A stretch of DNA of 64,000 nt. Origin: Tenacibaculum sp. SG-28. Lineage in GTDB: Bacteria > Bacteroidota > Bacteroidia > Flavobacteriales > Flavobacteriaceae. This document shows positions 20,180 through 29,614 of the stretch, piece by piece. Where the stretch lies: the NCBI RefSeq assembly GCF_002954385.1, contig NZ_MQVY01000002.1:1-64000 (forward strand). The letters are read 5' to 3'. The stretch's first letter is position 1; each line of letters begins with the position of its first letter. Below the pieces are notes generated by a model. The model saw only the letters and a program-made list of their open reading frames with translations, had not been told where the DNA came from and did not search any database. The position numbers were made by a program, and so were the translations under genes.

Positions 20180-20542
20180 TTATTTGCTAGTCTTTAAAGA
20201 TAAAAACATCAAGCATACCCTTACTATTAAGAACACTAACATCCCAAAACTTGGGCTTAGTAAACTTATTTTTAGGCCACCTGCAAAAATTGGATTAGCG
20301 ACCATTCCTTCCGATGTAGAAATAGCGTCCAATGCTTGTATCATCCCAAGCATAAACCCTAAAAAACCGTATACCAAAGCAAATAAACTGAGATGCCCCA
20401 ATAGATTTTTTAATTTTCCATGGGCATCCCCTTTGCGCATAGAATAAATTAAAATCACCATACAAGCTATCAAAAGCAATAATATTGGATACATAAACAT
20501 TGGCCCTCCATCATGTAATAAATTAGCTACTAAAAATTTCAT
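20180..20542 (-). CDS. Small membrane protein, MotA/TolQ/ExbB-like
   Basis: A 120-aa protein with three predicted membrane spans (about residues 15-34, 50-72, 93-114). The core GFLGFMLGMIQALDAI followed by FAGGLKISLLSPSFGMLVFLIVR resembles the second and third helices of MotA/TolQ/ExbB proton channels (the G-x-x-G-x-x-x-G/A and glycine-rich patterns). It is much shorter than a typical ExbB (usually over 200 aa) and has no ExbD partner nearby. A TATGTTTG box on the minus strand (20571-20578) could be its -7 element. Function is unknown. Confidence 0.6.
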   Translation of the reverse strand: MKFLVANLLHDGGPMFMYPILLLLIACMVILIYSMRKGDAHGKLKNLLGHLSLFALVYGFLGFMLGMIQALDAISTSEGMVANPIFAGGLKISLLSPSFGMLVFLIVRVCLMFLSLKTSK

Positions 20543-20737
20543 AATTAAATATTATTTGGTTTATCTATACAAACATATCTTTAAGGTTTGAATTGTTTAG
20601 ACAAATGCGACGAGCAACAACTTAAACAAACCAAAATACCATAAACAAAAAGGTTTTGACAAAGGTACCCGAATTTGTTATTTACGCCTACCATCTTGTA
20701 GTTCATCGCAAAAAATAATACATTCCACAAAAAAAAC

Positions 20738-20745
20738 TACATTTG
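20738..20745 (+). promoter_or_regulatory. -7 promoter element of the LytS/LytTR operon
   Basis: TACATTTG matches TAnnTTTG and ends only 6 nt before the ATG at 20752, which would give an essentially leaderless mRNA. No convincing -33 box is seen at the usual distance. Confidence 0.4.
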
Positions 20746-20751
20746 TTTATA

Positions 20752-21810
20752 ATGATGACTACTAATTTTTCTGCTCGACTAATCGGCCATATCGTATTAC
20801 ATAGTCTCTTTTGGATTGCAGTATATTTCTTTTATACCTACTTTTTAGGATATGGAAGTAATAACATCTCCTATGTGAATTTGTTTTCTCTATACTTAAT
20901 GCCTATAACTGTTGGGATAGGTTATTTTTTCTATTTCTATTTAATTCCAACCTATAACACCGCACAAAAACAAGGCTACTTTTTACTGTACACACTTTAC
21001 ACATTTGTAGTATCCTTTTTTCTAATTATTATTTCTATTTTCTTCGGTTTAATTTTCTCCTCTAATTTACTCAAGGAGAATGTCATACCGCTTACCAAAG
21101 GCGTTATCTTCATAATATTTGGGGTATATTTTGTTCTTGTAATAACAATAATTCTAGGAATGATAGTACAGAACTATACCGCTAATTTTAAAACAGAGGA
21201 ACTAAAAAGGAGATATCTTGAGACAAAACTGCAATTGAAGGAGCAAGAGTTACGTTTCTTAAAAATGCAAATCCATCCACACTTTCTTTTTAACACTCTT
21301 AATACGCTGTACGGATTTGCATTAAAAAAGGCAGAAGAGACACCAGAGATGATACTGAAATTATCGAATTTATTAGATTATATTTTGTATCAAGTTGAAA
21401 AACCATCTGTTCTATTAACCGACGAAGTTACGCATATCGAAAACTACATTGCCCTTGAAAAGATGCGATTTCAAAAAGGGCTACAAATGCATATTACCAA
21501 AAATATTGCAAACAAAAATCTATGTGTGGCACCAATGCTTTTACTGCCTTTCGTAGAAAATGCATTCAAACATGGCAGACAGATAAATAACGTCCTACAC
21601 ATTCATATTTCTATTGAAAGCAGAGATGAAAATATAGCCTTTACAATAAAAAACAATGCTAAAAAAACAAAAAAGGAAGGCAATGGAATCGGGCTAGAAA
21701 ACATACGTAAAAGACTAATTATGCACTATCAAAACAAGCACACCCTTGCTATAAAACGAGACGAAAATACGTTTGAGGTAAAACTTAAAATAAACTGTAA
21801 CTATGCGTAA
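20752..21810 (+). CDS. LytS-type sensor histidine kinase
   Basis: A 352-aa inner-membrane kinase. The start is taken as the first ATG (20752, MMTTNFSARL). Four N-terminal membrane spans (about residues 10-145) have no extra sensor domain. A coiled linker follows, then the His_kinase domain with LKMQIHPHFLFNTLNTLYG (phospho-acceptor His). The HATPase part carries LLPFVENAFKHG and GNGIGLENIRKRL. It overlaps the LytTR regulator by 8 nt, so the pair is translationally coupled. The signal is unknown. Confidence 0.92.
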   Translation: MMTTNFSARLIGHIVLHSLFWIAVYFFYTYFLGYGSNNISYVNLFSLYLMPITVGIGYFFYFYLIPTYNTAQKQGYFLLYTLYTFVVSFFLIIISIFFGLIFSSNLLKENVIPLTKGVIFIIFGVYFVLVITIILGMIVQNYTANFKTEELKRRYLETKLQLKEQELRFLKMQIHPHFLFNTLNTLYGFALKKAEETPEMILKLSNLLDYILYQVEKPSVLLTDEVTHIENYIALEKMRFQKGLQMHITKNIANKNLCVAPMLLLPFVENAFKHGRQINNVLHIHISIESRDENIAFTIKNNAKKTKKEGNGIGLENIRKRLIMHYQNKHTLAIKRDENTFEVKLKINCNYA

Positions 21811-22519
21811 AACATCGTGTATTATCGTAGATGACGAACCTGTAGCTAGAGAAATTTTAGAGAACTATATCGCTAAAATTCCCTCCATAGAAGTTATAAA
21901 AAGTTGTTCGAATGCCCTAGAGGTAATGGAAGTATTAAACCGACAAAAAGTAGAGTTACTTTTTCTTGACATTAATATGCCAGATATATCTGGTTTAAGT
22001 CTTGCCAAATCGATACGAAATCAAACTAAAATAATTTTTACCACCGCATACCGCGAATATGCAATAGACGGCTTTGACCTGCATGTGGTTGATTATTTAC
22101 TTAAACCATTTTCGTTTGATCGATTTTTGGAGGCAATTCAAAAATTTCACCGACAAAGACAAATGCAAGGAAACGAAAAACCCAGCAGCACCACGAACAA
22201 AAATATTGCCGATTTCATTTTTGTTAAGTCGGATAGAAAAATGTTAAAATTAAACCTAAAAGATATTCTTTATTTAGAGAGCTTAAGTGATTATATAAAA
22301 ATTCACACCACGGAAAAAACAGTTATCACCAGAGAAACTTTTGCCAACATTGAACGTAAAATACCTGCTTCGCAATTTTTAAGAGTTCATCGTTCCTTCA
22401 TTATTGCCATAGCACATATAGAGTCCTTTACCAAGGAACATATTGAAATACGTAAAAAGGCGATTCCTATCAGCAGAGGCTACAAACAAGAAGTCTTGGC
22501 TAAACTCAATTTTATTTAG
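21803..22519 (+). CDS. LytTR-family response regulator
   Basis: 238 aa. The receiver domain has IIVDDEPVAREIL and the phospho-acceptor region LFLDINMPDISGL (about residues 51-63), with TTAYREYAIDGF and the Lys in DYLLKPFSF. The LytTR DNA-binding domain spans about residues 135-235 (FIFVKSDRKMLKL, YLESLSDYIKIHT, FLRVHRSFIIA). It forms a two-component system with the overlapping upstream kinase. LytTR regulators bind tandem direct repeats; no obvious site is visible immediately upstream of the operon. Confidence 0.93.
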   Translation: MRKTSCIIVDDEPVAREILENYIAKIPSIEVIKSCSNALEVMEVLNRQKVELLFLDINMPDISGLSLAKSIRNQTKIIFTTAYREYAIDGFDLHVVDYLLKPFSFDRFLEAIQKFHRQRQMQGNEKPSSTTNKNIADFIFVKSDRKMLKLNLKDILYLESLSDYIKIHTTEKTVITRETFANIERKIPASQFLRVHRSFIIAIAHIESFTKEHIEIRKKAIPISRGYKQEVLAKLNFI

Positions 22520-22530
22520 ACGTAAACATT

Positions 22531-22538
22531 TATCTTTG
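22531..22538 (+). promoter_or_regulatory. -7 promoter element for mvaD
   Basis: TATCTTTG matches TAnnTTTG, 15 nt upstream of the TTG start of mvaD. It suggests mvaD is transcribed separately from the LytTR operon, with a short leader. Confidence 0.5.
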
Positions 22539-22553
22539 TAAAAAACTACAACA

Positions 22554-23633
22554 TTGAACACAGCTGATTTTATTTACCAAGGAACTAAAAAAAGTATAGA
22601 AAAAGCATCTTTCACTTGCCAAACACCAAGTAATATAGCACTGGTGAAATATTGGGGAAAGAGCGACCCGCAAATCCCAAAAAATGCATCTATAAGTTTT
22701 ACTTTGAATCACTGTCATACAAAAACAACTATTGCGTTTACTAAAGTAGACAAGAGTACTACGATAACTTTCGATTTGTATTTTGAAGGGAAAAAGAAAG
22801 AAGATTTCAAACCTAAAATAAGTAAATTCTTCGAAAGAATTGCAAGCTATTGCCCCTACCTGTATGAATATGAAATGGTAATCCATTCAGAAAACTCCTT
22901 CCCGCACAGTAGTGGTATTGCCTCCTCTGCAAGTGGCATGAGTGCAATTGCAATGTGCATCATGAATCTGGAAAAAGAATTAACTCCAGATGCAGAAATA
23001 GACTATATTCATAAAAAAGCTTCTTTTTTAGCACGTCTCGGCTCCGGTAGTGCTAGTAGAAGTATAGAAGGACCTTTGGTAGTCTGGGGAAAACACCCAA
23101 ACATACCAGAGAGTTCGGATCTTTACGGAGTTAAATTCCCATTCAAAACCCATCCAATTTTTAACGAATACCAAGACACGGTTCTTTTAGTAGACAAAGG
23201 AGAAAAGCAAGTTTCTAGTACTGTAGGACACAACTTAATGCACGACCACCCTTTTGCAACGCAACGTTTTAAACAAGCAAATGAAAACTTAGAAAAATTA
23301 AGCACTATTCTTCAAAACGGTAATATTAAGGATTTTATTCAACTCGTAGAAAGCGAAGCCCTAACCCTACATGCTATGATGCTTACTAGTAATCCGTATT
23401 TTATACTGATGAAACCTAACACGCTTGAAATCATAAATGCGATATGGAAATACCGAGAAGAAACCGATAGCAATGTATGTTTTACCCTAGATGCAGGGGC
23501 TAATGTTCATGTACTTTACCCAAAAGAAGAGAAGCAAAAAGTGGAAAAATTCCTAAAAGAAAAAATGTTAAAATATTGCCAAAAAAATCATTATATTTGT
23601 GATAATGCGGGGTTTGGCGCACAGACCTTTTAA
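22554..23633 (+). CDS. mvaD: Diphosphomevalonate decarboxylase
   Basis: Converts mevalonate diphosphate to isopentenyl diphosphate, the last step of the mevalonate pathway. It is a 359-aa GHMP-superfamily protein with PSNIALVKYWGKSD near residue 25, the ATP loop SSGIASSASGMSAIA at about 120-134, and DAGANVHVLYP at about 313-323. The start is TTG at 22554; no ATG fits the N terminus. It begins a block of isoprenoid genes with mevalonate kinase and a UbiA prenyltransferase. Confidence 0.94.
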   Translation: MNTADFIYQGTKKSIEKASFTCQTPSNIALVKYWGKSDPQIPKNASISFTLNHCHTKTTIAFTKVDKSTTITFDLYFEGKKKEDFKPKISKFFERIASYCPYLYEYEMVIHSENSFPHSSGIASSASGMSAIAMCIMNLEKELTPDAEIDYIHKKASFLARLGSGSASRSIEGPLVVWGKHPNIPESSDLYGVKFPFKTHPIFNEYQDTVLLVDKGEKQVSSTVGHNLMHDHPFATQRFKQANENLEKLSTILQNGNIKDFIQLVESEALTLHAMMLTSNPYFILMKPNTLEIINAIWKYREETDSNVCFTLDAGANVHVLYPKEEKQKVEKFLKEKMLKYCQKNHYICDNAGFGAQTF

Positions 23634-23654
23634 CTAAATTCCCTTTTTACTCTT

Positions 23655-24146
23655 ATGAAAATAGCAACAACATTTATTGTTGTATTTGTTGGAATGTTAA
23701 GTTACACCACAAATGCACAAGAAACAATTTGGTTCGATGCAAACTGGCAAGAAACCTCTCAAGACAAGGCAGAATACTACCGACCTGTCCCAAAAAAAAT
23801 AAAAGAAGGATTTTGGATTGTAGACTATTACAATAACGGTCAAATTCAAATGGAAGGCTACAGTACGGTAAACAAGCCTGGAGAAGAAGAATTTGAGGGC
23901 TTAGTTGTATATTACCATGCCAATGGAAACTTTTTTCACAAAGCGAATTACAAAAACGGAAAGCTCCATGGCGTTCGCATGGTGTACTATGAAACAGGGA
24001 ACCTGAAAGAGCAAGGAAATTATGTAGAAGGCAAACGACAGGGGAATTGGAAAACATTCTACGAGAATGGAAAAATTAAAGAAAAAGGAAAATATCAAAA
24101 TAGCGAGAAGGTAGGGGTTTGGAAAACTTTTTATAAAAATTTATAG
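23655..24146 (+). CDS. Secreted MORN-repeat protein (YwqK-like)
   Basis: A 163-aa protein with a signal peptide (ending about residue 21, TTNAQ). It then has repeated MORN_2 units of the form G-x-x-x-x-Y-Y-x-N-G-x-x: YYNNGQIQMEGY, YYHANGNFFHKANY, NGKLHGVRMVYYETG, EGKRQGNWKTFYENGK, SEKVGVWKTFY. Proteins like this are annotated as YwqK-family antitoxins in databases, but nothing nearby looks like a toxin and it is exported. It sits between mvaD and mevalonate kinase; whether it has a link to isoprenoid metabolism is unknown. Confidence 0.82.
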   Translation: MKIATTFIVVFVGMLSYTTNAQETIWFDANWQETSQDKAEYYRPVPKKIKEGFWIVDYYNNGQIQMEGYSTVNKPGEEEFEGLVVYYHANGNFFHKANYKNGKLHGVRMVYYETGNLKEQGNYVEGKRQGNWKTFYENGKIKEKGKYQNSEKVGVWKTFYKNL

Positions 24147-24164
24147 TAATAATTTGGAAACTAG

Positions 24165-24172
24165 TATCTTTG
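24165..24172 (+). promoter_or_regulatory. -7 promoter element for mevalonate kinase
   Basis: TATCTTTG matches TAnnTTTG, 18 nt upstream of the ATG at 24191. No TTTG at the proper distance upstream. Confidence 0.45.
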
Positions 24173-24190
24173 TATAAGAAACTACCGATT

Positions 24191-25117
24191 ATGAAAGGAC
24201 CATTGTTTTATGCTAAGATTTTACTCTTTGGAGAATACGGAATTATCAAAGATTCAAAAGGTCTTGCTATTCCATTTAATTCATACAAAGGGGCGCTAAA
24301 ATCAGCTACTACTTTAACTGGAGAAGCATTAAAATCAAATAAGAGTTTATACAATTTTTATCACTATTTGCAAGGAATAGAAATTGATGGCGTTTCTTTC
24401 GACTTCTCTAGCCTTCAAGCAGATATTGAAAATGGTATGTATTTTGACTCTTCTATTCCGCAAGGGTATGGTGTAGGAAGTTCAGGTGCACTTGTAGCAT
24501 CAATTTACGACAAATACGCCAATAACAAAATTACTGTTTTGGAGAACCTCACGAGGGACAAATTGTTAAGCTTAAAACATATTTTTTCACAAATGGAATC
24601 TTTTTTTCACGGAAAAAGTTCCGGCTTAGACCCGTTAAATTCTTATCTGAGCATTCCGATATTAATCAATTCTAAAGAAAATATCGAAGCAACCGGTATA
24701 CCGTCTCAAAAAGAAGGTAAAGGTGCCGTTTTCTTATTAGATTCTGAACAGATAGGAGAAACTGAGCCTATGGTTAATATTTTCATGAATAAAATGAAAA
24801 ATGAAGGATTCCGAAAAATGATTAGTGAAGAATTTTCTGCCCACACGGATGCATGCATAGAGGATTTTCTTCAAGGCAATATTAAATCGTTGTTCCACAA
24901 CGTTAAAATGCTATCCAAAGTAGTACTCACCAACTTTAAACCAATGATACCCCAGCCTTTTCATAAAGTTTGGGAAAAGGGGATTCAAACTAATGATTAC
25001 TATTTAAAGCTTTGTGGTTCTGGTGGCGGTGGTTACATATTAGGATTTACAGAAGATTACGATAAGGCTAAAAAGAGTTTGCAAGATTACAGATTAGAGT
25101 TAGTATATCGCTTCTAA
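24191..25117 (+). CDS. Mevalonate kinase
   Basis: Phosphorylates mevalonate. It is a 308-aa GHMP kinase starting MKGPLFYAKILLFGEYGI; the ATG at 24191 is preferred over an in-frame TTG at 24170 that overlaps the -7 promoter box. The ATP loop is PQGYGVGSSGALVASI (about residues 90-105), followed by FHGKSSGLDPLNSYLS, the conserved Asp-containing segment of mevalonate kinases. The C-terminal GHMP_C motif KLCGSGGGGYILGF is at about 275-288. It is followed at 14 nt by the UbiA prenyltransferase. Confidence 0.9.
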   Translation: MKGPLFYAKILLFGEYGIIKDSKGLAIPFNSYKGALKSATTLTGEALKSNKSLYNFYHYLQGIEIDGVSFDFSSLQADIENGMYFDSSIPQGYGVGSSGALVASIYDKYANNKITVLENLTRDKLLSLKHIFSQMESFFHGKSSGLDPLNSYLSIPILINSKENIEATGIPSQKEGKGAVFLLDSEQIGETEPMVNIFMNKMKNEGFRKMISEEFSAHTDACIEDFLQGNIKSLFHNVKMLSKVVLTNFKPMIPQPFHKVWEKGIQTNDYYLKLCGSGGGGYILGFTEDYDKAKKSLQDYRLELVYRF

Positions 25118-25131
25118 TTAACTGTTTTGCT

Positions 25132-26049
25132 ATGAGTACCCAAAAAGCTAAATCGCTTTTGTTAAAAATACTAAGTCTCCTATCGGTAATCAGAGGATAT
25201 AATATATTTGTTTTAATAGCAGCACAATACCTTGCTGCTATTTTTATTTTTTCAGAAGATCAGTCACTTAAAAATATAATTTTAGACCAACATTTACTTT
25301 ACATAGTTTTAGCTACAGTTTGTGTAATAGCTGCTGGATACATCATCAATAACTTTTACGATGTCAAGGCAGATAGAATTAACAGACCAATCAAAACCGG
25401 TTTAGACTCTTATGTAAGACAAGAAACCAAACTAACACTATACTTCGTTTTAAATTTTATTGGATTTTGTTTTGGAGTACTTGTTTCGTGGAGAGCAGCA
25501 CTATTTTTTGCAGTGTATATTTTTGGTATTTGGCTGTATTCTCACAAACTTAAAAAACACCCAATATCCGGTTTGTTTGCTGCTACCTGCTTAACCGTTT
25601 TACCTTTTTTCGCAATATTTGTACACTACAAGAATTTTTCCAAAGTAATATTTGTACATGCTTCCTTTCTTTTTCTCGTGGTCATGATTCGAGAACTTGT
25701 AAAAGACTTAGAGAATATTAAAGGGGCTATTGCCAATAATTACAATACATTTGCCGTAAAATACGGTGAAAAACACACCAAATACACAATCTTATTACTA
25801 CTTGTATTAACCTTAGTTCCGGCAACAATTCTTTTTAATTACCAAGGTTTAGAAAACATGAAGTACTATTTTTATACCGCCGCTTTTACCTTAATTTTTA
25901 TCGGCTTTTACACCATCAAAGCAACCGATAAAAATGAATACCGACTAATTCATAACATTCTAAAAATTTTACTATTGGTTGGTGTTTTTAGTTTGCTACT
26001 AATAGATAGAGAGATAATCCTAGACAAAGTAGTACATGTTTTAGACTAA
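25132..26049 (+). CDS. UbiA-family prenyltransferase, geranylgeranylglycerol-phosphate type
   Basis: A 305-aa membrane prenyltransferase with about eight or nine spans. The first Asp-rich motif NNFYDVKADRINRP (about residues 80-93) is intact. The second region, RELVKDLENIKGAIANNY, has Ala at residue 199 (codon 25726-25728) where I expect Asp (KG-D) in relatives. It resembles digeranylgeranylglyceryl-phosphate synthases, which build ether-lipid-like molecules and have homologues in Bacteroidota. Directly downstream of mevalonate kinase, so it is probably supplied by the same isoprenoid route. The actual product in this organism is not known. Confidence 0.82.
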   Translation: MSTQKAKSLLLKILSLLSVIRGYNIFVLIAAQYLAAIFIFSEDQSLKNIILDQHLLYIVLATVCVIAAGYIINNFYDVKADRINRPIKTGLDSYVRQETKLTLYFVLNFIGFCFGVLVSWRAALFFAVYIFGIWLYSHKLKKHPISGLFAATCLTVLPFFAIFVHYKNFSKVIFVHASFLFLVVMIRELVKDLENIKGAIANNYNTFAVKYGEKHTKYTILLLLVLTLVPATILFNYQGLENMKYYFYTAAFTLIFIGFYTIKATDKNEYRLIHNILKILLLVGVFSLLLIDREIILDKVVHVLD

Positions 26050-26066
26050 ACATTAAATATTTAACG

Positions 26067-26074
26067 TACCTTTG
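26067..26074 (+). promoter_or_regulatory. -7 promoter element for rluB
   Basis: TACCTTTG matches TAnnTTTG, 20 nt upstream of the ATG at 26095. It probably gives rluB its own transcript. Confidence 0.45.
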
Positions 26075-26094
26075 CGCACATTTTTACATTTATC

Positions 26095-26934
26095 ATGAAT
26101 TCAAAAAACTCGTCGAGAGGACGACAAGCTGGAAGCAACAGCAATCCTCGCAAGAAAAACACTTTTCAAAAAGATTTTAAGAAAGCTGTAAACCACAACA
26201 AAACATCAATACAAAAAACAAACCAGGAAGGAGTCCGCTTAAACAAATACATAGCTAACTCCGGAATTTGTTCCCGTAGAGAAGCAGATACCTATATCGA
26301 ACATGGAAGTGTTACTGTAAATGGACAATTGGTTACCGAAATGGGGTACAAAGTAAAAGCAACCGATGAAGTGCGCTTTGATGGTTCGCTTATTTCTATG
26401 GAACAAAAGCGTTACGTTCTTCTCAATAAGCCAAAAAATTACATCACTACGATGGAAGATGATCGCGGAAGAAAGACAGTTATGGAGCTGATACAAAATG
26501 CAACCAAAGAGCGCATCTACCCTGTAGGTAGATTAGATCGTAACACTACCGGATTATTACTTTTTACAAACGATGGTGAACTTGCTAAAAAGCTAACACA
26601 CCCTAAACATAATGTTAGAAAGTTGTACCATGCCTCTCTAGACAAAAAATTAACCTTATCGGATTTAGAAAAACTTAGGGGCGATGTCGTTATAGAAGGG
26701 CGAAAAGTATTTATAGATGCTGTTTCTTACGTTAATGGAGAGAAAAAGACAGAAGTTGGCATAGAAATACACTCTGGAAGAAATCGCATTGTTCGAAAAA
26801 TATTTGAACACTTTGGATACAGTGTTTTAAAACTCGATCGTGTAATATTCGCAGGTCTTACCAAGAAAAATCTTCCTCGTGGAAGATATAGAGAGTTGAC
26901 TAAGCAAGAAGTTGTTAATTTACAAATGTTATAA
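26095..26934 (+). CDS. rluB: rRNA pseudouridine synthase, RluB/RsuA family
   Basis: Isomerises a specific uridine of rRNA (RluB acts on 23S U2605 in E. coli). 279 aa. A Lys/Ser/Asn-rich N-terminal tail (about residues 1-45) is followed by an S4 RNA-binding domain (VRLNKYIANSGICSRREAD). The catalytic domain has the family motif YPVGRLDRNTTGLLLFTNDG (catalytic Asp in GRLD) and IHSGRNRIVRKIFEHFGY. It is followed immediately by a terminator. Confidence 0.92.
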   Translation: MNSKNSSRGRQAGSNSNPRKKNTFQKDFKKAVNHNKTSIQKTNQEGVRLNKYIANSGICSRREADTYIEHGSVTVNGQLVTEMGYKVKATDEVRFDGSLISMEQKRYVLLNKPKNYITTMEDDRGRKTVMELIQNATKERIYPVGRLDRNTTGLLLFTNDGELAKKLTHPKHNVRKLYHASLDKKLTLSDLEKLRGDVVIEGRKVFIDAVSYVNGEKKTEVGIEIHSGRNRIVRKIFEHFGYSVLKLDRVIFAGLTKKNLPRGRYRELTKQEVVNLQML

Positions 26935-26938
26935 AAAA

Positions 26939-26967
26939 AAAACCGAGATAGTATCTCGGTTTTTTAT
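26939..26967 (+). terminator. Terminator after rluB (symmetric)
   Basis: CCGAGATA / TATCTCGG (26943-26950 and 26952-26959) with flanking A and T tracts. Its symmetry lets it also serve the HMA-domain gene that converges from the other strand. Confidence 0.85.
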
Positions 26968-27314
26968 TGATGATCTTTTACAACCTCTTCATCCCTATAA
27001 CGACAGCATGGATCTAAAGTCTCATAAGCTTCTTTTGTAGCTTTAATTTCTTCGGTATCATGCCCTACTCCTGCAACGGTTTCTTTTATAGCAGTAACTG
27101 AAGTTTTACGTTCGTTAAAGATCACGTTTAAATCATGGGTCTTTACATTCCATACTGCATATTTAACCCCCTTCATTCCCAGGGTCGCCTTTTCAATTCT
27201 CTTTTTACACATCATGCAAACCCCATCTACTTTAAAACTGGCTTTGGCATTTTTCTTTTGTGCAATTACAGTACTACATACCATAAATGCAATTACTAAT
27301 ACTATGTTTTTCAT
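26964..27314 (-). CDS. Periplasmic heavy-metal-associated (HMA) domain protein
   Basis: A 116-aa protein with a signal peptide (MKNIVLVIAFMVCSTVIAQ) and one HMA fold. The metal-binding CxxC is in DGVCMMCKKRIEKA (about residues 30-43), where the usual M-x-C-x-x-C core is slightly altered. The C-terminal tail LDPCCRYRDEEVVKDH adds a vicinal Cys pair, unusual for a plain Atx1-type chaperone. It starts 2 nt after the repaired stop of the TonB-dependent receptor, so the two are one operon. It probably binds copper or a related soft metal in the periplasm. Confidence 0.85.
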   Translation of the reverse strand: MKNIVLVIAFMVCSTVIAQKKNAKASFKVDGVCMMCKKRIEKATLGMKGVKYAVWNVKTHDLNVIFNERKTSVTAIKETVAGVGHDTEEIKATKEAYETLDPCCRYRDEEVVKDHQ

Positions 27315-27316
27315 TG

Positions 27317-29561
27317 TTAATCTAATTTAAATCGTAAACCTGTATAAAAATTTCTTCCAAAAATAGGAGCATATACTATTGTAGAATCAAAATATGCTCC
27401 AAAAGGATCATCATTGCCCAATATAGGATTTTTTGTCGGTAATCTGTTAAATTCTCGGCACCTAAATATACTTCAAACTTTTTAGAAAACACTTTTGTAA
27501 TTTGCGCGTTTAGCAAACTATAGCTTGGCGCGTAATTTTGCAAACGATAAATCTCTGGATTACTTTGTGTATTGGGTAAACGTTGCTCCCCTAACCAGTT
27601 AAAAGTAGTATCAAATTTCCACTTTGCTCCATTTTCTTTGGTTCCTGTTTCGTATGAAATATTGGTAAAGAAACGCTCTTCTGCCTGCAGAGGATTTGCC
27701 AAATTCCCTACTTTATAATCTTTGGAAACATCAAATACTTTATACGCTAATCGTATATCTAGATTCGAAATAATATTTTGGTTTACCTCTATTTGAAAAC
27801 TATTAGCGATACTTTCTCCGTCGAGGTTATAAAATGAAATTTCTTGTGGGTTTTCCCAATCTACCACCACTTGGTTTTGAAAATTAGTTTGGTAAAAGTC
27901 TAGAGTAATATCTCCTTTTTTTCCAAATAGTCTATATCCTTGCATAAAAGAAAACCCATAGTTCCAAGCAGTCTCCGGATCTAAACCATAGATATTTCCA
28001 CCGGAATTTTCAACCGTAATAGTTCGCGAAGAAGCAAATAACTGTTGGTTTTCTGCAAATATATTAGCACTTCTTTTCCCTCTTCCTGCAGAAACTCTAA
28101 ACACCCCTTTCTCCCATGCCGTATATCGCAGGTGTACTCTTGGAGTAAAAAAAGTACCTAACAAATTATGGGAGTCTAATCGGACTCCGGCTGTCATGTT
28201 TATATTGTCTCCGTTGTCGTAGGAATATTCAAAAAACCCACCAATTGAATTTTCTTTTCTTTGATAAGACTCGGCGTCCTCTAACGACATCCCTACGAGT
28301 TCGTCATAAGTATCGTACATTACATTTATACCTGTTTTAAACTTATGCCTTGTATCGCCAATAATAGAGTTAAACAAAAAACTTCCGTATGCACTTTGGT
28401 GCTCAATATTATAATCTCGTATACCAAAGTAAGCATCCTGATTATGGTTACTGTAAGCCATTTGAAAACCAAAACTTTGAAATGGTAAATCCGGAAAAAC
28501 ATAACCAACTTTAGTTGAAGCATCCAATCTTTGCGTATGAATTTTACTACCCCAGGCATTAGTTGTTCCCTGATCCACGGCCTCGTTAAAGCTAATTTGT
28601 CCAGATCTTTTTTCATCGTTTAATACCCTAATATTGAAAAAGCTAACCCATCCTTTTTCAGGGTTTGTGTACTGCCAACGATTCATAATATTAAACTGAT
28701 TTGTTAACGGATTATCAAGAAAACCGTCTTGGTTATTATCAAAACGACGCTTTCTATTGTCTGCATGGATATATAACCCTGTACTCCATTTATCAGAAAC
28801 CTTTGTGTTAAAATGTGTATTCAACTCCAATCGCCCTCCCAAAGAACCGAAAGCATTTACAAATATTCGATTATCGGAAAAAGGCTTAACTAATTCGGTG
28901 TTAATTTGACCAGAAATACTTTCAAATCCATTAACAACACTTCCAGCTCCTTTTGTAATTTGAATACTGTTTACCCAAGTACCGGGTGTAAAAGTTAAGC
29001 CATATGCTTGCGAAGCCCCTCTAATAGATGGAATGTTTTCTTCGGTAATAAGAATGTAAGGACTTGTAAGGCCTAACATTTGTATTTGCTTTGTACCGGT
29101 TAATGCATCTGAAAAATTAACATCAATAGACGGGTTGGTTTCAAAACTCTCCGATAAATTACAACAAGCCGCCTTTAGGAGCTCATCACTGTTTATCGTA
29201 ACTAGATTTTGAGATTTGAGGAAAGACTTTTGCGTGGCACTTTTTTTTACATCAAGAGAAACTTCCTCTAACACATTTATTTCTTTAAGGACATGACGAA
29301 TTGGGCTAGTATTTTCGACGGTAATCGTATCCGTTTGAAAACCGACAAAACTAAATACTAACGTTTTGTATTCTTTGCGGTATGGTATAGAAAAGGTTCC
29401 ATCATTAGCGGTACTGACACCTACATCAGTTCCCTGCCAATACACAGAAACTCCATATAAAGCTTATTGTTCTCCTCTAAAACTACGCCTTTTAAATTGT
29501 CTTGCGCACGAATAAATGAGAAACTAACTAGCATTAAAATGCTAAATATATATACTTTCAT
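27317..29561 (-). CDS. TonB-dependent outer-membrane receptor (two frameshifts)
   Basis: An outer-membrane gated channel of about 748 aa after repair. The signal peptide MKVYIFSILMLVSFSFIRAQ starts at 29561. A CarboxypepD_reg-like domain (GVSVYWQGTDVGVSTANDGTFSI, about residues 30-100), a plug domain (GLTSPYILITEENIPS, ITKGAGSVVNGFESISGQIN) and a 22-strand barrel follow. The frame breaks near 29455 (N terminus) and at an A-run near 27428-27433 (one base missing; restores RQKNPILGNDDPFGAYF). The barrel ends in GRNFYTGLRFKLD, a typical terminal strand. Plug segment KAACCNLSESFETNPSI contains two Cys, as seen in receptors linked to HMA proteins; copper or another metal complex is a likely substrate. 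Confidence 0.88.
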
Positions 29562-29614
29562 TACTTATTTTTAAACGATTATTACTATTTAATTTTACTT
29601 GACAATAAGAAAAA

